This document shows, piece by piece, positions 50,982 through 58,895 of a DNA stretch of 64,000 nucleotides. The position numbers and the translations under genes were made by a program. Each line of letters begins with the position of its first letter. Positions within the stretch are counted from its first letter, which is position 1. The DNA is from JAWPMV01 sp039819665 (GTDB taxonomy: Bacteria; Bacteroidota; Bacteroidia; J057). The notes under the pieces were generated by a model, which saw only the letters and a program-made list of their open reading frames with translations, searched no databases and was not told the origin of the DNA. Where the stretch lies: the NCBI GenBank assembly GCA_039819665.1, contig JBCBRM010000026.1, forward strand, positions 1 through 64,000, read 5' to 3'.

Positions 50982-51380
50982 TTACCTTCTTCTATCGGCG
51001 TTGCTTTGGTTCATTTTAGCAGCAACGGTAGTAGTCGCATGAGGAACTACTCTCAGACGCGCGGGTGGAATAAGTTCTCCCGAGATTCGGCAAATACCAT
51101 AGGTACCGTTCTCGATTCGAACAAGTGCTTTTTCCAGCTTGTCAATAAATTTTGATTGACGGGCCATCAGCACCTCAATACTTTCTTTTTCGCGGCTTTC
51201 GTTACCGTATTCAGTGAAATTGATGCTATCTGCGGAACTCCCACTGAATTCCCTCAAGCTATCGGCCTGCTTCTTATGTTCAGCGCGAGCAGACTCAAGT
51301 TTTTGCATGATGATTGTACGAAATTCTTCTAGCTCAGAACGGCTATAAAACTTCTTTTCCATACTTTTTTCCATGTTCAT
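50982..51380 (-). CDS. TraR/DksA-like protein lacking most zinc cysteines
   Basis: The 132-residue protein has the coiled-coil hairpin (SELEEFRTIIMQKLESARAE, DKLEKALVRIENGTYGICRI) and the C-terminal globular region GELIPPARLRVVPHATTTVA. In DksA/TraR the finger carries four Cys; here only one (YGICR) remains, and the second half (HATTTVAAK) has none. Loss of the zinc site is seen in Bacteroidota members. DksA binds the RNA polymerase secondary channel; whether this form does so is inferred. It sits between ileS and lspA. Confidence 0.88.
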   Translation of the reverse strand: MNMEKSMEKKFYSRSELEEFRTIIMQKLESARAEHKKQADSLREFSGSSADSINFTEYGNESREKESIEVLMARQSKFIDKLEKALVRIENGTYGICRISGELIPPARLRVVPHATTTVAAKMNQSNADRRR

Positions 51381-51418
51381 ACAGTTTAGTAAATAGTAGA
51401 ATGAAAAAAGAGCACTAC

Positions 51419-54400
51419 CTAGACAGTTGCCAGGCGGGTTAGGGAAATATGCCCCCTAATTCCATTTATTTCGATCTCATCTGCCTCTGTTTCCAGTTCC
51501 CTGAGCCACAGGTTTACTCCCAGGGTTTCTTTACAGATGTAGCTCGTAAATTCTTTAACCGCATCGTTCCAGTTTTCATTGTCCGATATGACGATGTCAA
51601 TTCTATCGGTTAAGTCAAATCCTTTGGATTTACGGAGATTCTGGATACGATTTACAAATTCTCTGGCGATACCTTCTTGTTTCAAAGACTCTGTCAAAGT
51701 AACGTCCAGCGCAACTGTGTAAATGCCATCAGAGGCCACAGACCAGCCGGGTATATCTTCACTCAGTACTTCTACATCAGATAATTCTATGACGAAAGTT
51801 CCGGTAGAAAGTTCCAAATTCGCCTCACCTTTTACTTCCAGATCTCGGATATCTTCCTGAGAAAATTTTGCCAAAGCCGGACCTATCTCTTTGATCAGTG
51901 GACCAACCTTGGGACCCAGAGACCGAAAGTTCGGCTTCATCTTCTTTACAAGGATTGAATTATCTCCAGTTATATATTCAATTTGCTTTATATTTACCTC
52001 ATTTGCAACTAAATCTTTAACTCTGGCTAACTCCGCTTCTCCTAATTCAGGGTCCATAATAGCCACCATCGCCTTGGCCAACGGCTGACGAACTTTGAGC
52101 TTTTCTTTACGCCGTAAGCTGAGTATCAGGCTGGTAAGCTTCTGAGCCATCTCCATCCTTTTTTCAGCACTGAGGTCGATTTCTTCTTCTTTTACTTCGG
52201 GAATTCTAGATATATGAACACTCTCATATGAAGCTCCACCAGTTAGGTCTCTATACACTTTTTCCGCAAAGAAAGGAGCGAAAGGACTCATCAGGATCGC
52301 AACTTTTTCCAAACATTCGTACAAAGTCTGGAAGGCATTTACATCTCCTTCCCAGAAACGTCTTCTAGAGAGACGAACATACCAGTTAGAGAGCTGTTCG
52401 TTTACAAAATAATCTATAGCACGAACTGTACGAGTAGGCTCATAATCGTCCATGAATTCCTGAACTTTCTTCACAAGGGAATTCACCACAGATATGATCC
52501 ACTGATCCAACTCTGTTCTCTCCGCTACGGAAATCCTTTCGCCATAACTGAAGTCAGCGATATTGGCGTAGATCGCGAAGAAGTTGTAGGTATTGAAAAG
52601 GGTACCAAAGTATTTACGCTGTACTTCCTGCACCCCTTGCAGGTCAAATTTTAAATTATCCCAGGGCTGGGCATTTCCGATCATATACCAGCGAGTAGCG
52701 TCTGCCCCATAGGTATTGATGGTTTCAAAAGGATCTATTACGTTTCCGACCCTTTTTGACATCTTTTTCCCTTCTTTATCAAGTAAAAGGCCGGTAGAAA
52801 TTACGTTTTTGAATGCAACGCTATCTTCCAGCATGACCGCTATGGCATGCAGGGTAAAGAACCATCCACGAGTTTGATCAACTCCTTCTGAGATAAAATC
52901 TGCAGGGAAACTTTCCTTAAATGTTTCCTGATTTTCGAAAGGGTAGTGCCATTGGGCGAAAGGCATGGCTCCAGAGTCAAACCAAACATCGATCAAGTCT
53001 GGCTCACGATGCATAGGTGCACCGTTTTCACTTACCAGCACTAAATTGTCTACATCTGGTTTGTGCAAATCAAGTTCTGTAAAAAAATCATCTAATCCAG
53101 CCTGACTCATATGGCCAGTAGCTATAGACTTTTCGACCTCAGTCCTCAATTCCTCAACTGATCCTATGCATATTCTTTCCTTTCCATCCTCAGTACTCCA
53201 AACGGGAAGGGGTACTCCCCAGAAACGAGAACGGGAAAGATTCCAGTCTACCAGATTTTCCAACCAGTTTCCAAAACGACCGGTTCCGGTAGATTTGGGT
53301 TTCCAGTTGATGGTATTGTTGTGCTCGATCAGCTTATCTTTAACAGCAGTCGTTTGAATAAACCAGCTATCGAGCGGATAGTACAATACGGGTCTGTCAG
53401 TTCTCCAGCAATGTGGATAACTGTGGACATATTTTTCAACCTTAAAGGCTTTATTTTCTGTTTTAAGCTTGATGGCAATGTCAACATCCAGAGAGCGAGG
53501 CTCTTCCTGTCCATAATCCTTCACATAGCGATCCGCAAATTCGCCCATCTCCTTTACATACTTCCCTTGCTTATTTACGATGGGAGCATCATTGCCCTCT
53601 TCATCTTTCACCAATAGAGCTGCTATATCATTCTGCTTGGCGACAAAGAAGTCATCAGAACCAAAAGTCGGAGCAGTGTGAACGATACCTGTTCCGTCTT
53701 CGGTAGAGACAAAATCTCCCAGCACAACTTCGAAAGCCTTTCCTTCCGGCAGTACGTAAGGCATCAATTGCTCGTACTTCATCCCGGCGATATCCGTTCC
53801 CTTCATTTCGGCTACTACCTCATAAGGAATCAGCTTATCGCCTTCTTTATAATCCTCCAATGCCAGCTCGGCAGCCTTCTCATTAAAGTACTTATGCATG
53901 AGAGCCTTTGCCAGAATCACTTTCACCCGCTTATGCGTATAAGGATTGAAAGTATCAACCTTTACATAGGTGATATTCTTCCCAGCCGCCAATGCGGTGT
54001 TTGCTGGCAAGGTCCAGGGAGTGGTCGTCCATGCAAGGAAATATTCATTCTCTGTACCCTCAATTTTAAACTGAGCCGTAACACTGGTATCGGTGATTTC
54101 CTTGTAGGCCCCAGGCATGTTGAGCTCATGAGAACTCAAACCTGTTCCTGCAGCCGGCGAATATGGCTGGATGGTAAACCCCTTATACAAATAGCCTTTG
54201 TCCCAGATTCTCTTGAGGAGATTCCAGACAGACTCTATGTAATTATTTTCGAAAGTGACATAAGGATTATCAAGATCCACCCAGTACCCCATGATACGAG
54301 TCAGATCATCCCAGAGATCCTTAAATTCCAATACATCATGCCTACAGGCCGCATTGTACTCTTTAATAGAAATCGTTTTTCCAATGTCTTCTTTGGTAAT

Positions 54401-54709
54401 ACCTAAACGCTTCTCCACCTGTAGTTCGACAGGCAGTCCGTGGGTATCCCATCCACCCTTACGCTTTACCTGAAAGCCCTTAAGGGTTTTGTAGCGACAT
54501 ACAAGATCTTTAATGGTTCTTGCAATCACGTGATGGATCCCCGGTTTTCCGTTAGCAGAAGGTGGACCTTCATAAAAGGTAAAAGTCGGTTGACCTTCCC
54601 TGCTAGAGATACTTTTGTCGAAAGTTCCTTCTTTCTCCCACAATTCTAGTATCTCTTTGTCTATTTCCGGCAAGGACAACTTTTTGTGCTCCGGGTATCG
54701 TTTGGACAT
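51419..54709 (-). CDS. ileS: isoleucyl-tRNA synthetase, type 2-like
   Basis: The 1096-residue class I synthetase has the HIGH-like PSANGKPGIHHVIARTIKD, the editing domain (about 190-400, with WTTTPWTLPANTALA), and the motif LDKEGKKMSKRVGN. The C-terminal part has anticodon-binding and later tRNA-binding regions ending RGHISLTRLATV. The length, the absence of a C-terminal zinc finger and the motif spacing match the eukaryote-like type 2 IleRS, which is known in other systems to resist mupirocin. It charges tRNA-Ile and edits valine. It heads the ileS-traR/dksA-lspA-lspA transcript. The HIGH variant GIHH is unusual but retains the two histidines. Confidence 0.97.
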   Translation of the reverse strand: MSKRYPEHKKLSLPEIDKEILELWEKEGTFDKSISSREGQPTFTFYEGPPSANGKPGIHHVIARTIKDLVCRYKTLKGFQVKRKGGWDTHGLPVELQVEKRLGITKEDIGKTISIKEYNAACRHDVLEFKDLWDDLTRIMGYWVDLDNPYVTFENNYIESVWNLLKRIWDKGYLYKGFTIQPYSPAAGTGLSSHELNMPGAYKEITDTSVTAQFKIEGTENEYFLAWTTTPWTLPANTALAAGKNITYVKVDTFNPYTHKRVKVILAKALMHKYFNEKAAELALEDYKEGDKLIPYEVVAEMKGTDIAGMKYEQLMPYVLPEGKAFEVVLGDFVSTEDGTGIVHTAPTFGSDDFFVAKQNDIAALLVKDEEGNDAPIVNKQGKYVKEMGEFADRYVKDYGQEEPRSLDVDIAIKLKTENKAFKVEKYVHSYPHCWRTDRPVLYYPLDSWFIQTTAVKDKLIEHNNTINWKPKSTGTGRFGNWLENLVDWNLSRSRFWGVPLPVWSTEDGKERICIGSVEELRTEVEKSIATGHMSQAGLDDFFTELDLHKPDVDNLVLVSENGAPMHREPDLIDVWFDSGAMPFAQWHYPFENQETFKESFPADFISEGVDQTRGWFFTLHAIAVMLEDSVAFKNVISTGLLLDKEGKKMSKRVGNVIDPFETINTYGADATRWYMIGNAQPWDNLKFDLQGVQEVQRKYFGTLFNTYNFFAIYANIADFSYGERISVAERTELDQWIISVVNSLVKKVQEFMDDYEPTRTVRAIDYFVNEQLSNWYVRLSRRRFWEGDVNAFQTLYECLEKVAILMSPFAPFFAEKVYRDLTGGASYESVHISRIPEVKEEEIDLSAEKRMEMAQKLTSLILSLRRKEKLKVRQPLAKAMVAIMDPELGEAELARVKDLVANEVNIKQIEYITGDNSILVKKMKPNFRSLGPKVGPLIKEIGPALAKFSQEDIRDLEVKGEANLELSTGTFVIELSDVEVLSEDIPGWSVASDGIYTVALDVTLTESLKQEGIAREFVNRIQNLRKSKGFDLTDRIDIVISDNENWNDAVKEFTSYICKETLGVNLWLRELETEADEIEINGIRGHISLTRLATV

Positions 54710-54796
54710 AGAAAATTATAACTTGTTGGCAAAGCTTTGGTAACATTTTCGCACCCAGGCTTTACACTCATTCTATAGCATCTGAAAATTGAGGTG

Positions 54797-54804
54797 CAAA
54801 TATA
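54797..54804 (-). promoter_or_regulatory. -7 box TATATTTG upstream of ileS
   Basis: A perfect TAnnTTTG on the minus strand, about 90 bases before the ATG. No TTTG at the -33 distance. Divergent from the lipoprotein gene. Confidence 0.5.
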
Positions 54805-54927
54805 AGAAAAGCCCTTAAATTTTGCTTGGGGCTAAAAGGAATTATTTGAGGCATCCATTTCAAAGCTGTCTTGTCATTAAAGCACCCCTCTTTTTTCTTC
54901 AAACAATTACATTTTAAACTTTCACAA

Positions 54928-55398
54928 ATGACACAGAAGCAGTATCTCATTTATGTCTTGATTCTACCCCTCCTCCTTTTTACCAGCTGCACTACCAGCA
55001 AGCAACTCAAAATGCACAAACAGTCGCTCCGCAGTATTGTCTCCAGTCCGATGAGTGCTGAAGACAAGTTTGATGCCTTTGCCCAGATCACAGCAGATGT
55101 ACTAGATGAAGCTACCAGCTTGAATTCACCCGTAAAGACTTATCGCTATCTCAATAAGTTTTCCAAACACAATGATAGAGAATTGGGAATTTTGCTAAAG
55201 GAACTCGAACCCTGGCAGGCAAATATGAGCTTTAAGCAAAAAGCCAACTTTGCCAAAAAAGCGGTTACAAAACCTTATGGGAGAAAACTGGTTAGATTGG
55301 TGCCGAAGGTGACGAAAATGATGGCTAAAGGGGAGTATAAAATCGGCAAAATGGAACAGGTTCTTCTCTTATTTAAGTTGAGAAAAGTTCTGAAGTAA
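54928..55398 (+). CDS. lipoprotein, function unknown
   Basis: I chose the ATG giving MTQKQYLIYVLILPLLLFTS with lipobox Cys21 (LFTSC); the longer frame adds 19 residues with no signal. The 156-residue product is otherwise alpha-helical and basic: KQLKMHKQSLRSIVSSPMSA, FDAFAQITADVLDEATSLNS and GRKLVRLVPKVTKMMAKGEY. No family recognised. It precedes the ECF sigma gene by about 100 bases on the same strand, and may be part of its regulon, but nothing shows that directly. Confidence 0.65.
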   Translation: MTQKQYLIYVLILPLLLFTSCTTSKQLKMHKQSLRSIVSSPMSAEDKFDAFAQITADVLDEATSLNSPVKTYRYLNKFSKHNDRELGILLKELEPWQANMSFKQKANFAKKAVTKPYGRKLVRLVPKVTKMMAKGEYKIGKMEQVLLLFKLRKVLK

Positions 55399-55497
55399 AA
55401 TTTATATATAATTTTTTCTATATAAACATCCAAAAGGCTCCATTAGTTCGTATCTTTAGATAGATGGTATAATGGAGCCGCTTTTCGATCCAATACC

Positions 55498-56043
55498 GTG
55501 TCTAAATCTTCTGCTATCACACCCGACGAAAAAATCATTGAGCTGTTGCAGCGCAATGATCAGAAGGTGATACAGTTGATTTATGAGCGTTATTCACACA
55601 ATCTTTTCAACATCATCTACCGAGTGGTTAAAAATCAGAGCATGGCTCAGGATGTTTTTCAAGAGGTGATGGTGAAAGTGTGGAAAAAAGGGCATTATTA
55701 TGAGCGCAGTAAGGGGAGTTTATATACCTGGCTGGTGAGTGTATGTCGAAATGCAGCCATTGATAAGACCCGATCGCGGGAATTTATAAAAGCAATGAAT
55801 ACAGCGAGTCCGGAGGAATTTGTGGAAAGGAATGAACACTCAGAGCAGAAGGTAGAGAAACAGGAGCAAGTACAGGAAATGCTCAGGCATTTACCTGAAA
55901 AACAAAAGCTCATCGTGGATATGGCTTATCTTCAGGGGTATACCCAGGAAGAAATTTCGAAGAAATTAGATATTCCTTTGGGCACAGTAAAAACAAGAAT
56001 ACGTTTAGCACTTAAACATCTGAGAAATATCGTTCAGACGTGA
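55498..56043 (+). CDS. ECF-type RNA polymerase sigma factor
   Basis: The GTG start is used since the nearby ATG is in another frame. The 181-residue protein has region 2 (QLIYERYSHNLFNIIYRVVK, SMAQDVFQEVMVKVWKKG, LYTWLVSVCRNAAIDKTRSR) and region 4 (MLRHLPEKQKLIVDMAYLQG, YTQEEISKKLDIPLGTVKTR). ECF factors direct RNA polymerase to a small regulon and are held by an anti-sigma factor. The anti-sigma gene follows, overlapping its stop by GTGA (four bases). Autoregulation is likely by analogy. Confidence 0.96.
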   Translation: MSKSSAITPDEKIIELLQRNDQKVIQLIYERYSHNLFNIIYRVVKNQSMAQDVFQEVMVKVWKKGHYYERSKGSLYTWLVSVCRNAAIDKTRSREFIKAMNTASPEEFVERNEHSEQKVEKQEQVQEMLRHLPEKQKLIVDMAYLQGYTQEEISKKLDIPLGTVKTRIRLALKHLRNIVQT

Positions 56044-56855
56044 ATGTTGAATCATACATAGAATCCGGAGTATTAGAAGCCTATGTGGGCGGCTTTTTAT
56101 CTGATACCGAAAATAAAGAGGTAGATCAGATGGCCGAGAAATATCCGAAAATCAAAGAGGAAATTGAAAAAATCCAAGAAGCTGTTCGTCTGTATGCACA
56201 CCAGAATGAATCAGGTATTCAGCCCCCTTCTCTGGATAGTATAATTATGAATTTGGCAGAGGAAGGGAAAGAGCAAGAGCCGGAAACAAAAATAAAAAGT
56301 CCTAATTGGATGTCGTATGCATTAGCGGCGGCGATTAGCTTACTTTTGCTGAGCTCCTTTTTTGCCTACACTCTCTACCAGGACATGCAAGGCTTACGAT
56401 CTGAAGTAGCCAGCCTTTCTCAAAGAACTTCAACTCTCGAAGAGGAAAAAGACTATATCACAGAACAATACGCAGCTCTTCGTCAAAATCCTGTAGTTAT
56501 AGAGCAGCACCAAAAGATCATTAATGATCCGGCTAGTATCCCGATCATCATGACAGGACTTGAGTCCACCCCAGAATCCAAAGTGCATGTTTTCTGGCAC
56601 AGCACCTCCAAAGATGTTTACTTACTCATCGACGACCTCCCTGTGCCTCCCAAAGACCACCAGTATCAATTGTGGGCAATTATTGATGGCGTATCTCTGG
56701 ATGCAGGGATTTTTGACCACCATACCAAAATGCAGAAACTCCGCCATGTCGAAGGCAAGGTGAGTGCTTTTGCCGTTACGCTGGAAGAGGCTGGCGGAAA
56801 GCCAACCCCTAATTTAGATCGCATGTTTGTGAAGGGGGAGTTGAAAGAGGTTTAA
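56040..56855 (+). CDS. anti-sigma factor, RskA-like
   Basis: The 271-residue protein starts with GTG. The N-terminal cytosolic helical domain (LEAYVGGFLSDTENKEVDQM to QEAVRLYAHQ, about 10-58) lacks a His-Cys-Cys zinc motif. One membrane helix (about 97-118, ALAAAISLLLLSSFFAYTLY) precedes a short coiled coil. The C-terminal RskA domain has VHVFWHSTSKDVYLLIDDLP, PKDHQYQLWAIIDG and KPTPNLDRMFVKGEL. RskA-type proteins sequester their ECF sigma factor at the inner membrane until released by a signal. Coupled to the sigma gene by overlap. Confidence 0.92.
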   Translation: MNVESYIESGVLEAYVGGFLSDTENKEVDQMAEKYPKIKEEIEKIQEAVRLYAHQNESGIQPPSLDSIIMNLAEEGKEQEPETKIKSPNWMSYALAAAISLLLLSSFFAYTLYQDMQGLRSEVASLSQRTSTLEEEKDYITEQYAALRQNPVVIEQHQKIINDPASIPIIMTGLESTPESKVHVFWHSTSKDVYLLIDDLPVPPKDHQYQLWAIIDGVSLDAGIFDHHTKMQKLRHVEGKVSAFAVTLEEAGGKPTPNLDRMFVKGELKEV

Positions 56856-56868
56856 GAAGGTGCTAGGG

Positions 56869-56933
56869 TGTTTGAGTATTAGTGTGCCCGAGTAGGAATT
56901 GTAGATTTTCGCTAATGCCCTAATACACAAACA
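56869..56933. terminator. convergent terminator-like inverted repeat
   Basis: TGTTTGAGTATTAG (56869-56882) pairs with CTAATACACAAACA (56920-56933) with one mismatch; the loop is about 37 bases. It lies between the anti-sigma and convergent PhyH genes. There is no strong T run. Confidence 0.45.
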
Positions 56934-56935
56934 CA

Positions 56936-57739
56936 CTAAAACTTCTCTAAGTAGGCCTTCCTCAATTCTTCTGTAGCTTCAAGCATTTCCTTCTTGGCAA
57001 ATCTTTGCGTCAGCATAATCCGCGGTGAATCCAGACTATTCGGAGCGACGGTATGCAGGATTCGTAAATCCATCAAATAGACATCTCCGGGTTCTCCATG
57101 CATTTCGACCACCTGAACACTTACCCCTCTATCGGTTGGGGTTACTTCCATGAGGGATAATCGATTGGGAAATTCTTTGGACCAAAGATCTCGGAAGAAG
57201 GCCTCTCGCTTCAAAACCCCTCTTACCGCTTTGGATTTGAAATTATCCAATGCATCCAAATGACGATGGGAGCCTGCAACGACCAGCGTTCCTCCACCTC
57301 CCGGTCGAACTTCGGCAAGGAAGGTGAACATTTGAATGCCGGGGAGTCCTTTGTTTTTGATCATGGGCATATCTAAATGCCAGGTGGTTGTAGGAACCTC
57401 CCAATTCGATGTATCCGGAACTGAAATCAACGACTGAAATTTCATCCAAGGAATAGCTTCTTCACCCATCAGTTGAGAAATCACCTCCAGCAATTCGGGA
57501 GTCTGCAGAGATTTGAAAGGTTTGAGGCTCCCTAGCCGTTTATTGAAGACCTTATTGGCTTTGGGGAAAGGAATATCTTTTACGGATTCATAGTTCCACT
57601 TTTCATTTTCGTGGAACTTACTCAGTTTTTCGAGCGCTATTTCCGCTGCCTGATTCGCAATAGCAGCAGGAATGAAATTCTCCAAGCGAAGAATACCTCT
57701 CTCGTTGAATTCTTGAATTTGAAGATCGTTTAGCTTCAT
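56936..57739 (-). CDS. phytanoyl-CoA dioxygenase (PhyH) family protein
   Basis: The 267-residue protein has the PhyH pattern: LQIQEFNERGILRLENFIPA at the start and the iron-binding His-x-Asp in TTWHLDMPMIKNKGLPGIQM. VRPGGGGTLVVAGSHRHLDA and a distal His in DLRILHTVAPNSLDSPRIML follow. It is a non-heme Fe(II)/2-oxoglutarate dioxygenase, so it hydroxylates a small molecule; substrate unknown. Its ATG sits immediately next to an IS256-type transposase remnant, so the original promoter region was replaced. Length is usual. Confidence 0.88.
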   Translation of the reverse strand: MKLNDLQIQEFNERGILRLENFIPAAIANQAAEIALEKLSKFHENEKWNYESVKDIPFPKANKVFNKRLGSLKPFKSLQTPELLEVISQLMGEEAIPWMKFQSLISVPDTSNWEVPTTTWHLDMPMIKNKGLPGIQMFTFLAEVRPGGGGTLVVAGSHRHLDALDNFKSKAVRGVLKREAFFRDLWSKEFPNRLSLMEVTPTDRGVSVQVVEMHGEPGDVYLMDLRILHTVAPNSLDSPRIMLTQRFAKKEMLEATEELRKAYLEKF

Positions 57740-57740
57740 G

Positions 57741-58080
57741 GCTAAAGGGATTTATAGAGCTCAAACAATCCTGTCAAGATTGGGAGGATCTGATGGCATT
57801 AATGGACTTCTCTCAGGATCTAAGAAAAATGATTTATACAACCAATCCGGTAGAAAATCTACATAGAATCCTAAGAAAAGTAGTTAAATCAAAGGGGGCT
57901 TGGATTAGTGAAAGGGCCTGGATAAAACAGCCCTATCTAGCACTGATGCAAAATCAAAAATCCTGGAAAAGATAAGCATATAGATGGAAAACAATACAAG
58001 AACAGCTTGAATTTAAATTTGGAAACAGATTCCCTAAATTTCTTGATAATTGAGTTTGACACACTTTTCTGGATAGTCCC
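57741..58080 (+). mobile_element. IS256-family insertion sequence, 3' remnant
   Basis: The C-terminal end of an IS256-type transposase is recognisable. ELKQSCQDWEDLMALMDF precedes RKMIYTTNPVENLHRILRK and VVKSKGAWISERAWIKQPYL; this is the family's YTTN(A/P)xE-LHR-LRKV-KTKG block. An in-frame TAA at 57973-57975 is followed by more family-like text (AYRWKTIQEQLEFKFGNRFP) up to TGA at 58053. The catalytic core and left end are missing. At 58052-58080 GAGTTTGACACACTTTTCTG resembles the terminal inverted repeat of this family. The element is dead. Confidence 0.8.
57793..58053 (+). pseudogene. IS256-type transposase, C-terminal fragment
   Basis: The remnant's coding part: the open frame from the internal ATG to TAA encodes 60 residues of the conserved C-terminal transposase block. 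Read-through past the TAA gives about 25 further family-like residues. No DDE catalytic residues remain, so it cannot act alone. Confidence 0.75.
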
Positions 58081-58250
58081 GTATTTAATATGAAAAACGA
58101 ACTACAACACTAAAACACAACATCACATTTTATACCCCTCTAAATCAGCCGGTTACATTTTTTGTTTAACTTTTCTTCAACAAAAAGATCTAAACGCTTA
58201 AGCTACTTCGTAGTTCTGGTACAATTTCATTTTTTATCAACAACACTATT

Positions 58251-58826
58251 ATGAAAAGTAGCCAAGTAATCAAATTGATCGTTAGCGGAATATTCATCGC
58301 AAGTATCAGCCTAAGCCTCGGATTTGGACAGTGCAGCAGCAAGTCAAGCAACAAAAATGTCCACAGAACGAGCTACAAAACTTCCTACAGAAGCCCAGCG
58401 AAATCTGCCCATGAAAGAGACCTGGTAGGAATCGCCGCTTCCAGAAAAGATCTTTCTACTTTGGTAGCTGCCGTGAAAGCTGCCGGCCTGGTAGAAACCC
58501 TCAAAGGAAAAGGACCTTTCACCGTCTTTGCCCCAACCAACTCTGCCTTTGCCGCTTTGCCTGAAGGAACCGTAGAAATGCTCCTCAAGCCTGAGAACAA
58601 AGACAAGCTTATCAAAGTACTGACTTACCACGTAGTTCCTGGTCGTATCGAAGCCAACGATCTAAGCAATGGAAATGTAACAACTGCTGAGGGAGGAAAA
58701 ATCAAAATAGACCTAAGTACAGATGCAGTTAAGATCAATGATGCCATAGTTACCTCTGCGAATAAAAGAGCAGTAAACGGAGTAGTTCACATCATCGACC
58801 GCGTATTGATCCCTGCTGATTTGTAA
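58251..58826 (+). CDS. fasciclin (FAS1) domain protein, secreted
   Basis: The 191-residue protein has a signal peptide (about 1-27, ending near GFGQ), then a spacer of about 30 residues rich in Ser, Lys, Arg and Thr. One FAS1 domain has DLVGIAASRKDLSTLVAAVK, GKGPFTVFAPTNSAFAALPE, VLTYHVVPGRI and the last GVVHIIDRVLIPADL. FAS1 domains mediate cell-surface adhesion. It is a single gene with its own terminator. Length and motifs are normal for bacterial single-FAS1 proteins. Confidence 0.93.
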   Translation: MKSSQVIKLIVSGIFIASISLSLGFGQCSSKSSNKNVHRTSYKTSYRSPAKSAHERDLVGIAASRKDLSTLVAAVKAAGLVETLKGKGPFTVFAPTNSAFAALPEGTVEMLLKPENKDKLIKVLTYHVVPGRIEANDLSNGNVTTAEGGKIKIDLSTDAVKINDAIVTSANKRAVNGVVHIIDRVLIPADL

Positions 58827-58860
58827 GAAAAAATGTGTAGGTAGATTAGTTCAAAAAATG

Positions 58861-58887
58861 AAAGGCGCAGATTAAATCTGCGCCTTT
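58861..58887. terminator. hairpin between fasciclin and PBP1A genes
   Basis: The perfect 12-bp stem AAAGGCGCAGAT/ATCTGCGCCTTT with a 3-base loop lies between convergent genes. T runs on either side are short, but the stem is strong. Confidence 0.7.
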
Positions 58888-58895
58888 CCTATGTT

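Noticed and set aside
53678..54406. 242-residue plus-strand ORF opposite ileS
   Set aside because: Shadow of a strongly supported gene in another frame.
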